The notes beneath the pieces were generated by a model, which saw only the letters and a program-made list of their open reading frames with translations, did no database searches and had not been told where the DNA came from. The position numbers and the translations under genes were made by a program. Below, in pieces: positions 1 to 9,206 of a DNA stretch of 46,601 bases. Every line of letters begins with the position of its first letter. Position 1 is the stretch's first letter. This DNA comes from Bacilli bacterium (GTDB taxonomy: Bacteria; Bacillota_I; Bacilli_A; RFN20; CAG-826): contig CAAGAN010000015.1 in assembly GCA_900767825.1 (NCBI GenBank), positions 1 to 46,601 on the forward strand, in the 5' to 3' direction.

Positions 1-110
1 CTTCTTTCATCCCATGCCTCACGACAACGGACTTGTGCTTCGCTATGTGGTTATTGCAATATTCCCACTAGAGACTTTCACTCATTAGATATACGACATG
101 CTCGTCACAC
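1..110 (-). mobile_element. 5' end of a class C group II intron (domain I), partial
   Basis: Read on the minus strand, the segment starts GTGTG directly after the T-tract of the tRNA-Pro terminator. It then shows the 5' layout of bacterial IIC introns: GTGTG..GCATG, GAGTGAAAGTCTC, AGCGAAGCAC, GTCCGTTGTCGTGAGGCATGG and GATGAAAGAAG. As I remember it, the Oceanobacillus iheyensis IIC intron has the same blocks in the same order (GUGUG..GCAUG, GGGUGAGAGUCCC, GUCCGU, ACAUGG, GAAGGAAG). IIC introns are known to insert just behind intrinsic terminators, exactly the position seen here. The reverse-transcriptase ORF and 3' domains would lie left of the window. This rests on recalled sequence similarity, so a covariance-model hit would be needed to confirm. 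Confidence 0.68.
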
Positions 111-111
111 C

Positions 112-139
112 AAAAAAGGGTTTTTTCTTCAAAAACCCT
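112..139 (-). terminator. Intrinsic terminator after polC/tRNA-Pro
   Basis: On the minus strand AGGGTTTTT and AAAAACCCT pair around a GAAGA loop, followed by six T. It ends the transcript carrying polC and tRNA-Pro and forms the presumed insertion target of the group II intron that begins at 110. Confidence 0.8.
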
Positions 140-154
140 GTCAAATTGTGGATG

Positions 155-231
155 TGGTCGGAACGATGGGATTCGGACCCACGACCTCCTGGTCCCGAAC
201 CAGGCGCACTACCAAGCTGTGCTACGTCCCG
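155..231 (-). tRNA. tRNA-Pro (anticodon CGG)
   Basis: A complete cloverleaf is visible. The acceptor is CGGGACG paired with CGTTCCG (one G-T pair). The anticodon arm is CCTGG-TTCGGGA-CCAGG, giving anticodon CGG, which reads CCG proline codons. The T loop is TCCGAAT-like. The 3' CCA is encoded in the DNA. It lies 38 nt downstream of the polC stop with no strong promoter of its own visible, so it may be processed from the polC transcript; a small GGCC-TATTTA-GGCC hairpin precedes its 5' end. proS is missing from its usual place beside polC in this cluster. Confidence 0.95.
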
Positions 232-269
232 ATAGGCCTAAATAGGCCGTTAGATAGTATAATAAATAA

Positions 270-3200
270 TTAGAAGAATTCAAACAAAGACATTTGGTTA
301 GTCTCGCCTAATCCTTTTAAAACACCGAGTTTCTCCAAATCATTCAAATTAGTTGAATTAAGCTTATTTGCTCTTTTTAGGATGTCTTCCTTTGAAAGGA
401 ATTTCCTTCCATCTGATCTAGCATCCACAATAGATTGGGCAGCTGCCAAACCTAATCCATCAACAACCGAGAAAGGCGGTATCAAGGCTTTGTTTTCATG
501 ATCGACTACAAACATTTGGGCATCGGATTTATATAAATCGATATTCTCGAATTTATATCCTCTTTCTACCATTTCCAAAGCAATTAAAAGGGTCTTATAG
601 ATATTTATTTCCTTATTCTTAAGTGGATTAGATCTATCATCCATCCTAGCCCTAAGTTCTTCAATCTTAGCCTTGATTGCATCTTCACCTTCTATCATAG
701 ATTTGATGTCATAATCATCGCTTCTAACCGAGAAGAAGACGGCATAGAATTCAAGAGGATAATAAAGTTTAAAATAGGCAACCCTAACCGCCATCATGAC
801 ATAAGCAGTCGCGTGTCCTCTAGGGAATAAATACTTAATCTTCTTACAAGATTCAATGTAATATTGAGGTACCTTTTGTTCGACCATCTTAGCTTCATAT
901 TCAGGTTTTAGTCCCCTACCCTTTCTAACATCTTCCATAATCTTGAAAGACATATTAGATGGGACACCCATGGAAATAAGATAGGTCATGATATCGTCAC
1001 GACATCCAATGACGCCATTCAGGTCAGTTACTCCATTTAAGATTAAATCTTCGGCGTTGCCACTCCAAACATTAGTACCATGGGCCAAACCAGAAATAAT
1101 AAGCAAGTCATTAAATGTCTTTGGATTAGATTCCATTAACATTCGCTGGGCCAAGTCAGTACCAAATTCAGGCAAGGCAGAAGCCCCTGTTTTAAGCCCA
1201 AGGTAATTTGAATGTAACTTCAATGCATCAGGAGATACAAATAAAGATAGAACCTTAGGGTCATTCATTGGGATATCTTCGATTTTCACGCCTGTTAAAT
1301 CCCTATAATAACGCATAGCCATTGGGTCAACGTGACCTAGGATATCTAGCTTTAATATTTCATCGTGCATAGAACGGAAATCATAATGGGTAGTAAGCCA
1401 TTCAGATTCTAGATCATCTGCAGGATGCTGTACGGCGGTAAAATCAAAAATAGACATGTTAGATGGAACAACAACAATACCGCCAGGATGCTGGCCGGTC
1501 GTGCGTTTAACTCCCTGGCATCTAGATGCGATAGAAGCAATATAAGCTGGATTTATCGAATCAGGATTCTTCCCAATACGTTCAAAATAGCCCCTAACGA
1601 AACCATAGGCGGTCTTTTCGGCAACGGTTTCGATAGTGCCTGCCCTAAATACGTTATTTTCACCTAACAATATCTTCGTGTAATTATGTGCCTTGTGCTG
1701 CGATTCATCTTCGAAATTCAAATCGATATCAGGAACTTTATCAGCAGAGAATCCTAAGAATGTTTCAAATGGAATATTTTGTCCATCTTGCTTCATCTTG
1801 GTCCCACATTCAGGGCAAACTTTATCAGGCAAATCAAAGCCAGATTTATATTTAATTGGATCAGCCCATTCGAAATAATGGCAATGAGGGCATAGATAAT
1901 GAGGTGGCAAGGCGTTAACTTCGGTAATATCTGCCATGGTAGCAGCAAAAGAAGAACCAACAGATCCTCTAGAACCAACTATATAATGCTCTGGTTCATC
2001 GTTAGCCATCTTGATTAAGCAATGGGCAATATAATAGGTAACGGCATAGCCATTATCGATAATACCGTTAAGTTCTTTATCTAGACGTGCTTTTACTTCC
2101 CCAATTCTTTTTATAACTTCTGGGTTAGTGTTGCCACAATATCTAGCCTTGAAATTGGATTCGCATAATTCCCTGATTTTCAAATCCGAATGAGGCAAGT
2201 TTTCATTTGGGGCGAACAAATCATCGGATACAGGTATGCATTGTTCAATTTGAGATGCTATCATCCTTGAATTATCGACAATAATCTTTTTAGCTTCTCC
2301 TATATCCATCCATGTCTTAAATGAATCGATCATTTCTTGAGTCGAACGGAAATGCTGGTCAGGGTTTTCAAATAAAGGTTTATTAGCCCTGGCAGGTGGA
2401 TTTAAAGGATGTGCCCCACCGCCAATGGCTTTTGCATATATATAGATATCTCTTAATATCTTGTCTTCTTTATCTAGATAATGGCAGTCCCCAGTAGCCA
2501 CAACAGGCTTATTGGCAATCTTAGCAGCCGCTACTATATCCTTTAATAAGGAAATAAGATGCTCTTTTGAAGCGACCCTACCCATATCCAATAAATAGGA
2601 ATAGTTTTCAATAGGCTGGATTTCTATATAGTCATAGAATTTCATCGCATCGGCTAAGACACTTATGTCTCTAGTAGAAGCCATTTCGAAAATCTCGCTA
2701 TTGAAGCAAGCTGAACCTATTAAAAGATTCTCTCTATATTTAGTTATTAATTCTCTTGGAGTCCTAGGAACGCCAGCAAAATAAGAGACGTGTCCTTCGG
2801 TTATTATCCTATATAAATCCTTAAGGCCTTGTTGGTTTTTGGCCAAAGCAATGCAGTGATATGAATGTAAGTGTCTTACATAGGCCCTGAATTTATTTAA
2901 CCTAGCTTGGTAATCAGGCTTATCTTTATCTTCTTTCGGAGGCAACTCGATATTTAATGAATCTAAATCAGCATGAGTAATGCCAGGGTGTTCTTTATCT
3001 AACCTAAGTATTATTTCTTGCCAACCTTCATTTAAGGCAGTCGCGTCATAGACGGCTTCGTGAGCATCTTCTTCGTTATAGATTTTCAATCCTAAATTCC
3101 TAAGCATCGCGCCTTCGCTATGTCTACCAGCTTCCGGGAACAAATAGTGAGAAATAGGAATGGTATCGATAATTGGATTAGCTAGAGGTGGCTTTCCCGC

Positions 3201-4799
3201 CCTTTCTAAGGCGGCATTAATAAAGCCGACGTCGAAAGTCGCATTATGGGCAACTAGAATACAATCTCCAAAGAACTCAAGAATCTTAGGAAGGAATTCT
3301 TCAATCGTAGGTTTTCCTTTAACCATGTCATCTGTAATATGGTGAACCCTAGTTGAATCATCACTGATATGCATCTCTGGGTCTATGTATTGATTTAATC
3401 TATCAACTACACGTCCATTTTCAACAATGATTCCACCTATTTCGATAATCTTGTCATATCTAGCAGAAAGGCCAGTAGTTTCGGTATCGAACACACAATA
3501 CCTAGCGCTCTTTAATGGGATATTTGCAGGGTTAAAGATATATTTTTGGCGCAAATCAACCATATATAATTCGCTACCATAAATCATCTTTAAGCCATAT
3601 TTTTTAGCAGCAGCCTGAGCCGCTGGGAAGGCTTGGACAACCCCATGATCAGTAACGGCTATTGCATCCATTCCCATGTTTTTAGCAGTCGCACAATATT
3701 TATCCATCGTGCAGACGGCATCCATGTTTGACAAGTTTGTATGCAAATGCAATTCAACTCTTTTTTCTGGATATGGATCGGTTCTAAGTTCGGCCGGAGG
3801 AAGCACATCAATATAATGGGCATTGATAACTTTTGATGAAGTAAATTTATCTATCATCAAAGCTCCCCTGACCCTAATTCTAGTACCTATTCCTTTTTCG
3901 GCATATTTAGTTAATTCTTCTGCTTTTAAGGACTTTGATTCCCAAGCCTTGACATTAATTGCATTTGAAGAATCATATATTCCTAATGTAGCAGATATTT
4001 TAGAAGTCTTAGTCATCCTAGAACTACCTTCAAAAATAGTCCCGACAACATCAACGTTGCATAAAGGAGCCCTAAATAAATCGTCTAGATTATCATAAGG
4101 ATGGTAATCGCCTTTCTTCCAAGTACGCTGAAATTCTCTTTCTTCCTTCATCTTGGCTAGATTTCTATCCATTTCCTCAATAAGGGCAGCCTCACCTTCA
4201 TCCATTTCCTTTTTAGGCTCTTCTTTTACCTCTTCCTTTATCTCTTTAGTTTCAGTAACAGGCTCTTCCGCAACAACTTCTCTAAAAGATTCTTCTATGC
4301 AGCTATTTTCTTCATTAACTTGAATTTCTTCTTTAATAACTACAGGGGTCTCTTCTTTTTGCTTATTTTCATTTCTAACTTCCACTTTATATGGATAAGA
4401 AACAAATTCTAGTAAAGAAGAAAAAGATGTAGCGAGTTCCTTTATCTCTTTATCATCGTTACTAGCAATAAATACCAAAGATCCATCTTTAATTTCATAA
4501 ATTGGATCAGATATCCCAAAATAAGAAACGGATAGATAACCCTTAAGCAAAGAAGAAACGTCTTCATCATTAATAGAAGGATACTCAAACTCAAGGGAAT
4601 AAGGATAACTTACATTGCCTAAAGCCATGACAAACTTTTCAAGTAAGTCATATCTCCAAGGACTATCCTTTTTAATAGTCATATTTACTTGCTTTGGATT
4701 TTTTAGATCCATCTTAATGGAAGCAAAATCCATATCAAAAAGAGATGCTTCATCTGCAAAACCGATAGAATTGAAGAACCTCAACATCTTCTTTTGCAT
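270..4799 (-). CDS. polC: DNA polymerase III alpha subunit, PolC type
   Basis: Replicative polymerase of low-GC Gram-positives, with built-in 3'-5' proofreading. The 1509 residues carry the family domains in order: a variable N-terminal part with an acidic Glu/Lys linker (about 140-220), an OB fold (about 240-335), a PHP domain (RVELHLHTNLSNMD near 350) split by a DEDD exonuclease (FDTETTGL near 436, VAHNATFDVGF later), then the polymerase with DIDLNFED near 1023 and a C-terminal (HhH)2 region. A zinc-binding CPHC/CPEC pair (around 1000) precedes the catalytic Asp. A strong AAGGAGG site precedes the ATG. It is the last protein gene of the rpsB-to-polC gene string; proS, usually just upstream, is absent. 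Confidence 0.98.
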   Translation of the reverse strand: MQKKMLRFFNSIGFADEASLFDMDFASIKMDLKNPKQVNMTIKKDSPWRYDLLEKFVMALGNVSYPYSLEFEYPSINDEDVSSLLKGYLSVSYFGISDPIYEIKDGSLVFIASNDDKEIKELATSFSSLLEFVSYPYKVEVRNENKQKEETPVVIKEEIQVNEENSCIEESFREVVAEEPVTETKEIKEEVKEEPKKEMDEGEAALIEEMDRNLAKMKEEREFQRTWKKGDYHPYDNLDDLFRAPLCNVDVVGTIFEGSSRMTKTSKISATLGIYDSSNAINVKAWESKSLKAEELTKYAEKGIGTRIRVRGALMIDKFTSSKVINAHYIDVLPPAELRTDPYPEKRVELHLHTNLSNMDAVCTMDKYCATAKNMGMDAIAVTDHGVVQAFPAAQAAAKKYGLKMIYGSELYMVDLRQKYIFNPANIPLKSARYCVFDTETTGLSARYDKIIEIGGIIVENGRVVDRLNQYIDPEMHISDDSTRVHHITDDMVKGKPTIEEFLPKILEFFGDCILVAHNATFDVGFINAALERAGKPPLANPIIDTIPISHYLFPEAGRHSEGAMLRNLGLKIYNEEDAHEAVYDATALNEGWQEIILRLDKEHPGITHADLDSLNIELPPKEDKDKPDYQARLNKFRAYVRHLHSYHCIALAKNQQGLKDLYRIITEGHVSYFAGVPRTPRELITKYRENLLIGSACFNSEIFEMASTRDISVLADAMKFYDYIEIQPIENYSYLLDMGRVASKEHLISLLKDIVAAAKIANKPVVATGDCHYLDKEDKILRDIYIYAKAIGGGAHPLNPPARANKPLFENPDQHFRSTQEMIDSFKTWMDIGEAKKIIVDNSRMIASQIEQCIPVSDDLFAPNENLPHSDLKIRELCESNFKARYCGNTNPEVIKRIGEVKARLDKELNGIIDNGYAVTYYIAHCLIKMANDEPEHYIVGSRGSVGSSFAATMADITEVNALPPHYLCPHCHYFEWADPIKYKSGFDLPDKVCPECGTKMKQDGQNIPFETFLGFSADKVPDIDLNFEDESQHKAHNYTKILLGENNVFRAGTIETVAEKTAYGFVRGYFERIGKNPDSINPAYIASIASRCQGVKRTTGQHPGGIVVVPSNMSIFDFTAVQHPADDLESEWLTTHYDFRSMHDEILKLDILGHVDPMAMRYYRDLTGVKIEDIPMNDPKVLSLFVSPDALKLHSNYLGLKTGASALPEFGTDLAQRMLMESNPKTFNDLLIISGLAHGTNVWSGNAEDLILNGVTDLNGVIGCRDDIMTYLISMGVPSNMSFKIMEDVRKGRGLKPEYEAKMVEQKVPQYYIESCKKIKYLFPRGHATAYVMMAVRVAYFKLYYPLEFYAVFFSVRSDDYDIKSMIEGEDAIKAKIEELRARMDDRSNPLKNKEINIYKTLLIALEMVERGYKFENIDLYKSDAQMFVVDHENKALIPPFSVVDGLGLAAAQSIVDARSDGRKFLSKEDILKRANKLNSTNLNDLEKLGVLKGLGETNQMSLFEFF

Positions 4800-4813
4800 A
4801 TGAACTACCTCCT

Positions 4814-6214
4814 TTAAATAATCGAAATAATATCTTTAATAGTAACTGCTATCATTAGTCCAAATAGTAACACGAATCCAACGATAGACATTATGGATTG
4901 TGCTTTTGCAGGGACTTTCTTTTTAGTTATAGCCTCAACTGCCGTAACTACTAATGCCCATCCATCTAAAGCCGGGAAAGGCAATAAATTGAAGAAGGCG
5001 AGGTTGATAGAAATTAGTCCTGCGAAGAAGAATATATTGGCAGCACCTCCGCTAGATTGGATTGAAGGAAGTGCAGCTGTCATTCCTACAATTCCGGAAA
5101 TATTCTTAAATCCATCTTTAGTAAACAAGGAAGCAAACCCTTGTACAACAGCCCCGCAAGCCCTAGGGACATCATTACTCCACTTCTTCCAGGCCCTATT
5201 CCAACCAAGCCATTGCTCGATTTTAGAAATAGATACATTAGAAGCGGCTATTTTCTTATCTTGGACATTTAATTTAATTTCTGGGCGAATCAAATCTTTT
5301 CTTCTAATCAATTCACCTCCACTTTCTTCATCTAAAGTAACAGGAACTAAAGGCAAGGTGAAACTAACTTCAACTCCATCGCTAGAATTAGCGAAATCAT
5401 AAGCAGTAACAGACAAATCAGGCAAAGCCGTAATGCCATATTCCGAATATGTATCGATTATCTTTTGCTCGTTTTCATCTACTTTGGCCTTTACTGGATA
5501 AAAAAGAATAGAAGAAGACAAATCATGATCTTTTAATAAAGTAGAAGGATAATAAGTAACTACATATTTATTTGGATTACCGCTAATCGAGGCATCGGTA
5601 GATAAAATTATGGTTTGGTTTGAATTTATCGAGGCAGGGAAAAGAAGATAATAGTCTTCCTTTTTATAGTCTAGTCCTTTTGAAGAGATTTCATTATCAA
5701 TATAGGAGGAGATATATTCAGGATAACTAGCCTTGGCAAATACGCTATTAGTTATTTCGCTAGTTAATGGGGTTTCTAGTTTGCCTTGGTAAGCAAAATA
5801 ATACTGAGGGAAGGCAATATCGGAAACAAATATCAAAACTAGTCCCAATATGAAGTTTAAAACAACCCCCGCCACTAATATCAATGCTTTTTTCCATTTG
5901 GCAACAGATTCTAAGGAACGTTCTGCCGGGGGTTCTTCAAATCCATCAGGAACCGCTCCTGATTCTCCATACATCGAGCAATATCCCCCAAGAGGAATTA
6001 CTCTAAGTGAGAAATAAGTCTCGCCTTTTTTCCTTTTCTTATGTATTAAGGCAGGACCGAACCCAATCGAATATTCAAAGCAATAGACATTAAAAGCCTT
6101 TGCCATGCCAAAGTGTCCTGCTTCATGGATGGAAACAAGTAATCCTAAAATCAATACTATTTCTAGGATAGAAACAACTATTGATAGAAAATTATTAGAT
6201 GCTAACACATTCAT
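4814..6214 (-). CDS. rseP: Site-2 protease RseP/RasP family, with atypical central domain
   Basis: Membrane metalloprotease of the M50 family that cuts transmembrane anchors such as anti-sigma factors and signal-peptide remnants. HEAGH (30-34) in the first membrane helix supplies the zinc ligands, and NLLPFPALDG near the C-terminus is the LDG motif with the third ligand. TM helices lie at about 10-30, 105-125, 400-420 and 440-465. Between them sits a large extracytoplasmic part (about 130-330) in which I see no PDZ peptide-binding signature (no PAxxAGLxxGD-like block), unlike usual RseP. The start ATG overlaps the dxr stop (ATGA), so translation is coupled. Order dxr-rseP matches Bacillus. 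Confidence 0.92.
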   Translation of the reverse strand: MNVLASNNFLSIVVSILEIVLILGLLVSIHEAGHFGMAKAFNVYCFEYSIGFGPALIHKKRKKGETYFSLRVIPLGGYCSMYGESGAVPDGFEEPPAERSLESVAKWKKALILVAGVVLNFILGLVLIFVSDIAFPQYYFAYQGKLETPLTSEITNSVFAKASYPEYISSYIDNEISSKGLDYKKEDYYLLFPASINSNQTIILSTDASISGNPNKYVVTYYPSTLLKDHDLSSSILFYPVKAKVDENEQKIIDTYSEYGITALPDLSVTAYDFANSSDGVEVSFTLPLVPVTLDEESGGELIRRKDLIRPEIKLNVQDKKIAASNVSISKIEQWLGWNRAWKKWSNDVPRACGAVVQGFASLFTKDGFKNISGIVGMTAALPSIQSSGGAANIFFFAGLISINLAFFNLLPFPALDGWALVVTAVEAITKKKVPAKAQSIMSIVGFVLLFGLMIAVTIKDIISII

Positions 6215-7368
6215 TTCTTCTTACTCCTAACTAAATCTTTTACAAACTTCCTAGTTTCCTTATCTATTTGAACTACTTCTTCTATAGAAGGGTTTGGGTC
6301 AAAAGGAATACTAGACAAACAAGAAGATACTATATCTTCGATATCTAGGAAACTAATATTATTATCAAGGAAGGCATAAATCGCTTCTTCATTAGATGCA
6401 TTTAGTACCGTCGTGGCACTTCCGCCTTTAGAATAAGCATCCAAGCAAATTGGGACAGCAATGAATCTATTTGGATCGAATTTATGGAAATGGCACCCTT
6501 CAATATCTTCCATTTTAGCTACATGGGTCGGCTTAAATTGTATCTTGCCTTCAAAAAGAGCATATTCAATTGGACCATGCATATCAGGATTAGAAACATC
6601 GGCAAGGAAACTCCCATCACTTAATTCGATTAAAGAATGGACCTTGCTTTCATCATGAAGAACAACATTAATTCTATCTAAAGGATAATCATAAAGCCAT
6701 TTGGCTTCTATAATTTCAAACCCCTTATTCATCATTGTTGCTGAATCAATAGAAATCTTCGCACCCATATGCCAGGTTGGATGTGCCAAGGCTTCTTTTG
6801 GAGTAACTTCTTTTAATTCTTCTCTTCTTTTATTTCTAAAAGGTCCGCCAGATCCAGTTATCCAGATATTTTTAACTTCACTTGGAGAAACACAAGATAA
6901 CAGTTTGGCAATCGCAACATGTTCAGAATCAATTGGATATAATTTGCCATATCCTTTGTTTAATAAATCAAAAACGAACTTGCCACCCACTACTAAAGAT
7001 TCTTTATTTGCTAAACATAAAATCTTGTTTAGCTTTAAAGTTTCAATTGAAGGAAGTAGACCCGCAAATCCTACTAAAGCATTAATAACCATGTCGCAAG
7101 GAGCTGCATTTATTAATTCTAATAAACCCTTGTCGCCGTGATAAAAATGAATACACGGGTAAGCTCTTTTTGCTTCTATATAATCTTTTTCTTCTTGTAA
7201 GCAAACATATTCAATAGATTTGAATTTATCTAGAATCGGCCCAAGTTTATTGACTTGATGGCCAATAGAAATACCTTTTAAGGAAAATCTATCAGGATTA
7301 GCAAAAATTATATCAAGGCCTTGGGTTCCTATCGAGCCACTCGCCCCAAGCAAAAGGACATTCTTCAT
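6211..7368 (-). CDS. dxr: 1-deoxy-D-xylulose 5-phosphate reductoisomerase
   Basis: Second committed enzyme of the methylerythritol phosphate route to isoprenoids: it converts DXP to MEP with NADPH. The N-terminal GASGSIG binds NADPH; NKESLVVGG and PIDSEHVA carry metal and substrate ligands, and ITGSGGPF follows. At 385 residues it has the family length. I take the ATG at 7366-7368 (MKNVLLLGASGSIG), which overlaps the cdsA stop as ATGA; an in-frame ATG five codons earlier (7383) is possible but would add MEFLY with no better ribosome site. It supplies precursors for the UppS product encoded in the same operon. Confidence 0.97.
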   Translation of the reverse strand: MKNVLLLGASGSIGTQGLDIIFANPDRFSLKGISIGHQVNKLGPILDKFKSIEYVCLQEEKDYIEAKRAYPCIHFYHGDKGLLELINAAPCDMVINALVGFAGLLPSIETLKLNKILCLANKESLVVGGKFVFDLLNKGYGKLYPIDSEHVAIAKLLSCVSPSEVKNIWITGSGGPFRNKRREELKEVTPKEALAHPTWHMGAKISIDSATMMNKGFEIIEAKWLYDYPLDRINVVLHDESKVHSLIELSDGSFLADVSNPDMHGPIEYALFEGKIQFKPTHVAKMEDIEGCHFHKFDPNRFIAVPICLDAYSKGGSATTVLNASNEEAIYAFLDNNISFLDIEDIVSSCLSSIPFDPNPSIEEVVQIDKETRKFVKDLVRSKKK

Positions 7369-8399
7369 ATAAAGAAATTCCATCCATTCGCGATAAAGAC
7401 AACTAATAAGGAAGCAAAAATAGCGCAGAAGCTTAAGGAATCGACTCTATCCAAGACCCCTCCATGAGCCTTTAATAAAGTTCCGTAATCCTTGATGTTG
7501 AAATGTCTCTTGATTAAAGAGAAAGTAAAATCTCCTAAATCTCCAACTAAAGGAAGGGTAAATGATAATAAGACTACCCACCACCAATCTTTACTAAAAT
7601 TGAATATAGCAACAGTAGGTAACATCGAATAGCCAAAATAATCAGCAAGTATAACAAAGGCAAAGCCACTTAAGCCGCCTAATAGCCATCCTCCAAAGAA
7701 TCCTTCCCAAGTCTTATGAGGAGAGATCCTTTCATTCATATGATGTTTGCCAAAGAACATTCCAACAAAATAAGCAAATGTATCATTCATGATGCAGGTA
7801 AAGACAACAAAAATAAAGAATACGGCCGATCCCCAATATTTAAATACACCTGCTTTAGTATCAAAACCAGTATCAAATGTCTGGAAAGCATAGAAAGGGT
7901 AGAACCTAATAAATAATAAAGCCTGGAAACCAATTCCAATAAAAATAGACATGCCAAATAAATACATGATGTCATTAAAATCAAATTCCTTATGTATTAT
8001 TCCAATCAAGCAATAAGAGAAGAAAGAGATAATAACCATATAGACTGAAACGGAAATTCCCTTGAAACTATTCTCTAAGCTAAAATGCCAATCCCCTAAC
8101 ATTTCATTCTCGGCATAAGCTGCATAAGAGGCTAAATTACCTTTTATAACAAACCAAATGAAATAAGAAATAACTGTGATGTATGTAATCAAATATACAT
8201 ACCATGAATACTTCTTTCTTGTTGAATGAATCATTTCATAAATTGCAAATAGCAAGAAGACAAATATAAAAACAAAATAGAAATATCCCCCAAGGAAAAT
8301 GCAAGGAACAGCTAGGGCAATTAAGGCTAGAGCCACAATTACTCTGCTAGTTAAAGAAGCTTTTTTTGTTTCGTCTAGATGATTTATCTGCCTATTCAT
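7365..8399 (-). CDS. cdsA: Phosphatidate cytidylyltransferase (CDP-diacylglycerol synthase)
   Basis: Integral membrane enzyme that makes CDP-diacylglycerol from phosphatidic acid and CTP for phospholipid synthesis. The C-terminal signature is clear: KTWEG, then GDLGDFTFSLIKR, KDYG and HGGVLDRVDS with the metal-binding acidic residues. At 344 residues it is longer than the common 260-280 because of extra hydrophobic sequence in the first half; eight or so TM helices can be drawn. The start overlaps the uppS end by 8 nt and the stop overlaps the dxr ATG, so uppS-cdsA-dxr-rseP are tightly coupled. Confidence 0.96.
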   Translation of the reverse strand: MNRQINHLDETKKASLTSRVIVALALIALAVPCIFLGGYFYFVFIFVFLLFAIYEMIHSTRKKYSWYVYLITYITVISYFIWFVIKGNLASYAAYAENEMLGDWHFSLENSFKGISVSVYMVIISFFSYCLIGIIHKEFDFNDIMYLFGMSIFIGIGFQALLFIRFYPFYAFQTFDTGFDTKAGVFKYWGSAVFFIFVVFTCIMNDTFAYFVGMFFGKHHMNERISPHKTWEGFFGGWLLGGLSGFAFVILADYFGYSMLPTVAIFNFSKDWWWVVLLSFTLPLVGDLGDFTFSLIKRHFNIKDYGTLLKAHGGVLDRVDSLSFCAIFASLLVVFIANGWNFFI

Positions 8400-9129
8400 T
8401 TTTTAATCCCCCATAACGCCTAGATCTTCTTTGGTAACGCTCAAGGCATTCATAGAATTCTCTTTTCTTGAAATCAGGCCACTTGACCTTGGTAAATACA
8501 AATTCGGCATAAGCGTTTTGATAAAGAAGGAAATTCGATAGCCTTTCTTCTCCAGAAGTCCTTATCATCAAATCCACATCAGGAAGAGAAGCGGTATATA
8601 GATATGAACTAAAAGACTTTTCATTTATGTCTTCTAATTTTATCTTATCTTCCTTGTATAAGGTGGCAATTTGCTTACATGCCCTCACTATTTCATCTCT
8701 TCCGCCATAATTTAGACAGACATTAATGACATATTTATTGTTATTTTTTGTTCTCTCAATAGCTTCTTGGCAAACTTTCCTAGTTTGTTCCCTTATCCTA
8801 GATAAATCTCCGCTAATGATTAACCTCGCACCTTTTGAATCAATATAATCAATTTCCTTATGGAAGAATTCTTCTAGATAATCCATCAAATGATCTATTT
8901 CTTCTTGGGGTCTATTCCAATTCTCTGTTGAAAAGGCATAGAAAGACATTACCTTGATGTTTTGTTCCATGCAGGCATCAAATATACCAATAATCCTCTT
9001 GCAGGCTTCATGATGGCCAAAATGCCTTGCTAAACCCCTTAGTTTAGCCCACCTGCCATTGCCATCCATGATGAAGGCAACATGATTGAGTGGTTTTTCT
9101 AGTTTGAAATTCTTGTAGTCATTAATCAT
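8392..9129 (-). CDS. uppS: Undecaprenyl diphosphate synthase
   Basis: Cis-prenyltransferase that extends farnesyl diphosphate to the C55 lipid carrier for cell-wall synthesis. Diagnostic motifs are HVAFIMDGNGRWAKLRG near the N-terminus (catalytic Asp in DGNGRWA), SFYAFSTENW, LNYGGRDEI and MIRTSGEERLSNFLLYQ. The 245 residues match the family. A strong terminator separates it from frr, and a TATAAT box ends only 8 nt before the ATG, so uppS probably starts a new transcript with almost no leader; AGGA within those 8 nt may still help ribosome binding. Confidence 0.97.
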   Translation of the reverse strand: MINDYKNFKLEKPLNHVAFIMDGNGRWAKLRGLARHFGHHEACKRIIGIFDACMEQNIKVMSFYAFSTENWNRPQEEIDHLMDYLEEFFHKEIDYIDSKGARLIISGDLSRIREQTRKVCQEAIERTKNNNKYVINVCLNYGGRDEIVRACKQIATLYKEDKIKLEDINEKSFSSYLYTASLPDVDLMIRTSGEERLSNFLLYQNAYAEFVFTKVKWPDFKKREFYECLERYQRRSRRYGGLKNE

Positions 9130-9137
9130 TATCCTAA

Positions 9138-9143
9138 ATTATA
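9138..9143 (-). promoter_or_regulatory. Candidate -10 box of uppS (near-leaderless)
   Basis: TATAAT on the minus strand, with TG two bases before it, lies 8 nt from the uppS ATG and just behind the frr terminator. No good -35 hexamer is visible at 17-18 nt spacing. The predicted start site falls at or within a base or two of the ATG. Confidence 0.45.
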
Positions 9144-9162
9144 AACATAAACTTTATTTAAT

Positions 9163-9189
9163 AAATAAAAATCCCTCCGAAGAGGGATA
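9163..9189 (-). terminator. Intrinsic terminator after frr
   Basis: ATCCCTC-TTCG-GAGGGAT hairpin on the minus strand, with a stable UUCG loop, followed by TTTTATTT. It separates frr from uppS, genes that are often co-transcribed in related genomes. Confidence 0.88.
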
Positions 9190-9206
9190 AAATTTTACAC
9201 AACCTA

